Below are positions 62,257 to 64,000 of a stretch of DNA of 64,000 nucleotides, one piece after another. A program made the position numbers and the translations under genes. Numbering within the stretch: the first letter of the stretch is position 1; each line of letters starts with the position of its first letter. The notes below the pieces were generated by a model that was not told where the DNA came from, made no database searches, and saw nothing but the letters and a program-made list of their open reading frames with translations. The DNA is from Comamonas sp. B21-038 (GTDB taxonomy: Bacteria; Pseudomonadota; Gammaproteobacteria; Burkholderiales; Burkholderiaceae_C): positions 2,542,001 through 2,606,000 of the forward strand of contig NZ_CP092462.1 of NCBI RefSeq assembly GCF_022387135.1, read 5' to 3'.

Positions 62257-62777
62257 GATTGCTCCCCGAGGCACTTGGCCTGTCGCTCCAGCTGCCGGGT
62301 CCATACCCCTTTGCAGCCTTTCGGGCCCCAGTTCTGAGGCAGTGAGCAATCCCGGCCCGCTTGCTTGCGCCAAGCAGGCAGAGCATTGCAGGCCTGCAGG
62401 TACTCACCATTGAGGAGGTGCCGGCGCATGGAACTGGCCCGCCAGTTGGTGATGCCAAACTGGTAGGTGAAGTCCATGTACAGGTCATACTCGCCCTGTG
62501 TGAGTTTCACCCCTGGCAGGCTGGCCCGGAACATGGCTTCGTCCTTGCTCTTGTGGTCACGCACGATTTGCAGGGCCCTTTCCTTGCTGATGGGCGGGTC
62601 TGCCAGAGTCACGCGGGTGCCGTCTTCGTAGACCGTAGAGCCGTAGCCAATGGTCGGCACATCGCCCTGTGTGGGGATGTAGGGTGCAGAGCGGAAGCCC
62701 TCCGCGCCGAACAAGCTCAGGATCGCCGCGGCAGAAACAGTAAGGGCCGCCACTGCGACCCGTTGCTTGTTGCTCAT
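62253..62777 (-). CDS. Phage GH24 endolysin (SAR type)
   Basis: 174 residues. The catalytic Glu is in GAEGFRSAPY, followed by the Asp/Thr region DVPTIGYGSTVYEDG of T4-lysozyme-like (GH24) muramidases. The N-terminus VAVAALTVSAAAILSLFGAEGF is a weakly hydrophobic, Ala/Gly/Ser-rich helix typical of signal-anchor-release endolysins that are exported by Sec and freed when the membrane is depolarised. It lies between holin-like and Rz genes with ATGA overlaps on both sides. Confidence 0.88.
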   Translation of the reverse strand: MSNKQRVAVAALTVSAAAILSLFGAEGFRSAPYIPTQGDVPTIGYGSTVYEDGTRVTLADPPISKERALQIVRDHKSKDEAMFRASLPGVKLTQGEYDLYMDFTYQFGITNWRASSMRRHLLNGEYLQACNALPAWRKQAGRDCSLPQNWGPKGCKGVWTRQLERQAKCLGEQS

Positions 62778-63115
62778 GATAGGTCCGCCCTCTGCGTCTC
62801 GCTCATCTGGCGGTACTCGTCCAGCGTGATGATGCGCGGGCCCAGTCGTGGCTTGACCCAGCCCCAGCGCTCAAACGCCGGCCGCCATAGCTTCTTCCAG
62901 AACCACTCGCAGATGAGCAGCACCGTATAGAGCGCCGCCACGATAGAGGCAATGGTCCCCCACGGGATGGAGTTCACCCAGAACCAAGTCTCAAAGCTGG
63001 AATTGACCGTCGCCGCCTGGGCGATCTTGTCTGCCACATCGGCTTGCGCGGCCGTGGCCAATGTCACCGCACTGGTTGCCTTTGCGATCGGCATGCTGAT
63101 ATCTGTGCTCTGCAT
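62774..63115 (-). CDS. Phage holin-like membrane protein
   Basis: 113 residues. One clear membrane helix (WGTIASIVAALYTVLLICEWFW) follows an alanine-rich segment (SAVTLATAAQADVADKIAQAA) that may be amphipathic; the tail is charged (KKLWRPAFERWGW...). Position directly upstream of the endolysin, overlapping by four bases, is the main reason for the holin call; no holin family is recognised by motif. Confidence 0.65.
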   Translation of the reverse strand: MQSTDISMPIAKATSAVTLATAAQADVADKIAQAATVNSSFETWFWVNSIPWGTIASIVAALYTVLLICEWFWKKLWRPAFERWGWVKPRLGPRIITLDEYRQMSETQRADLS

Positions 63116-63180
63116 TGAGACACTCCCTCAGAAATAAGAAAACCCGCCGAAGCGGGTTGTGTTGTGTGTTGTGGCGAGGG

Positions 63181-63723
63181 CTACAGGGTCTCGGCGTACC
63201 CGAACAGCTCGTGCAAATCGGCCTCGGTCAGGTTCAGGCCTGCCGCCAGCTTAAGCACGGTGGGACTGTCCGATTCGATGGCCGCCGATCCCTGCCAGTC
63301 CACCAGGGCCCGGTAGCGGTCGAACTCATCGGGGATCAGGTTGATCTGTGCCTCAATGTCCTCGTTCTTGATGCCCTTCATATCGAACAGCGCAAGCAAT
63401 GCCTGGCGCTTGGTCACGGTCACCCGTGCAGCGTCTCGTGCCGCTTGTTCTGCTGCTAGCCGATCGGCTTCCAGTTGAGCCAGCTCATCAGCGCTCAGCG
63501 GCACGACTTCCCACTGCTGCAGATAGCCTTCCTCTGTCTCCAGTGGGGCCAGCTCCACTGCTTTGTGGGTGGTCTGAACGAACGCGGGCGGGCTTGCCGG
63601 CTCTACCAGGGCATACTGCTCTGGCGCCTCAAACGGCACGGGAAAAGACATGTTGTGGGCGTGCCTGGAGATGATGTCAGCCTGGCTCAGCGGGTAGTCG
63701 CCTGTTTCTTTGTCGATGTACAT
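63181..63723 (-). CDS. Phage tail-fibre-assembly-like protein
   Basis: 180 residues. The N-terminus MYIDKETGDYPLSQADIISRHAHNMSFPVPF is typical of small phage proteins encoded after tail fibres, and an Ala/Glu-rich helix (ADELAQLEADRLAAEQAARDAARVTVTKRQ) precedes a C-terminal helical part. Its place after the glycine-rich tail protein and before lysis genes fits a tail-fibre chaperone or accessory. The exact role is not certain. Confidence 0.65.
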   Translation of the reverse strand: MYIDKETGDYPLSQADIISRHAHNMSFPVPFEAPEQYALVEPASPPAFVQTTHKAVELAPLETEEGYLQQWEVVPLSADELAQLEADRLAAEQAARDAARVTVTKRQALLALFDMKGIKNEDIEAQINLIPDEFDRYRALVDWQGSAAIESDSPTVLKLAAGLNLTEADLHELFGYAETL

Positions 63724-63732
63724 GCTGGTCCT

Positions 63733-64000
63733 TTAGATTGCGTTGCCCAGGCGCGTGCCCGTAGCTAGCCAGTTGATATAGGCGTTGCCGTCCACATAGT
63801 TGCCTGCGGCCTGCCCTGCACCTGGTGGGAAGACTTGAATCAGGTTGTAGTTGCCAGATGCAGTACCGGACTCGCCACTTGCGCCAGGCTGGCCAATGGC
63901 CCCTCCATTGCCCCCGCGTCCGCCTGTTGAGACGCCAATGCCACCGACCGAGGATCCTCCAAGCGTCTCGGATTGCCCAGAATCGCCGTTGCCCGCAGGC
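63733..64000 (-). CDS. Glycine-rich phage tail/fibre protein, C-terminal part (runs off window)
   Basis: The last 88 codons of a minus-strand gene. The text is glycine-rich (SVGGIGVSTGGRGGNGGAIG) and ends GNYVDGNAYINWLATGTRLGNAI, like C-termini of phage tail fibres or structural proteins with collagen-like or glycine-rich regions. The start is beyond the window. It reads directly into the fibre-assembly-like gene (9 bases). Confidence 0.7.
   Translation of the reverse strand, partial: PAGNGDSGQSETLGGSSVGGIGVSTGGRGGNGGAIGQPGASGESGTASGNYNLIQVFPPGAGQAAGNYVDGNAYINWLATGTRLGNAI

Larger units (their letters stand above)
57532..64000. mobile_element. Prophage, left edge to window end
   Basis: It starts at the tRNA-Ser-derived site and contains cargo-like genes (57980-61488), then lysis genes (Rz/Rz1, endolysin, holin-like) and tail genes, all lysis/tail genes on the minus strand. 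No integrase, capsid or repressor gene is in the window; these should lie beyond 64000. The cargo could also be host DNA from an older insertion, because nothing between 57.6 and 61.7 kb is specifically phage. Confidence 0.7.

Overview
The window is high-GC DNA from a proteobacterium, most likely a betaproteobacterium of the Comamonadaceae (Comamonas/Delftia/Acidovorax type). The reasons are a Bug/TctC periplasmic receptor, many LysR regulators, hybrid kinases with an HDLRQP phosphoacceptor box, IPTL-like exosortase-H sorting tails, and a CTGT-N8-ACAG LexA box. The genus cannot be fixed from the sequence alone.

Region 1 (1-5.9 kb, minus strand) is an amidase operon read right to left: leader terminator, amiE amidase, AmiS/UreI channel, a NorQ-like AAA+ ATPase, a NorD-like VWA protein, an AmiC-like ligand sensor and the start of an AmiR-like protein. 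A 17-bp-stem terminator between the presumed promoter and amiE is the expected site of antitermination. Region 2 (6-13.9 kb) holds a small membrane protein, a two-component pair whose response regulator carries a one-base deletion, a protein with an exosortase-like signal in its middle, and small enzymes. Region 3 (13.9-17 kb) is a rearranged patch. An intact SDR gene is followed by two further copies of its 3' end, which bracket an APH(6)-like kinase, a GntR-FCD fragment and a small acidic protein behind a LexA box. A 1360-residue CheB-CheR-PAS-kinase-receiver protein follows.

Region 4 (22-33.5 kb) has an aldehyde dehydrogenase / MHS transporter / Fe-alcohol dehydrogenase operon divergent from its LysR. 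Next comes a Tat-exported PaoABC-type molybdenum aldehyde oxidoreductase that converges on its cofactor helpers (MocA-like, XdhC-like). Region 5 (34-35.8 kb) has a BLUF photoreceptor and gene debris. Region 6 (35.8-46.3 kb) is a compact plus-strand cluster: DUF2817 hydrolase, MDR reductase, thioesterase, peptide-type ABC importer, acyl-CoA ligase and SDR. It looks like a complete uptake-and-activation pathway of unknown substrate and is the best candidate for an undescribed system. Region 7 (46.3-57 kb) has an HMG-CoA-lyase-like / CoA-transferase / Bug receptor cluster with its LysR, a HEAT-repeat protein, a LysR/DHA2 transporter pair and a serine/threonine dehydratase.

Region 8 (57.53 kb to the end) is the edge of a prophage. 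A 27-bp 3' end of a tRNA-Ser with no 5' half, next to the tRNA's terminator, marks the attachment site. Inside lie cargo-like genes (an IPTL-tailed surface protein, a helix-hairpin-helix protein, a DmpA-type peptidase) and then phage lysis genes (Rz with nested Rz1, SAR-type endolysin, holin-like protein) and tail genes on the minus strand, running off the window.
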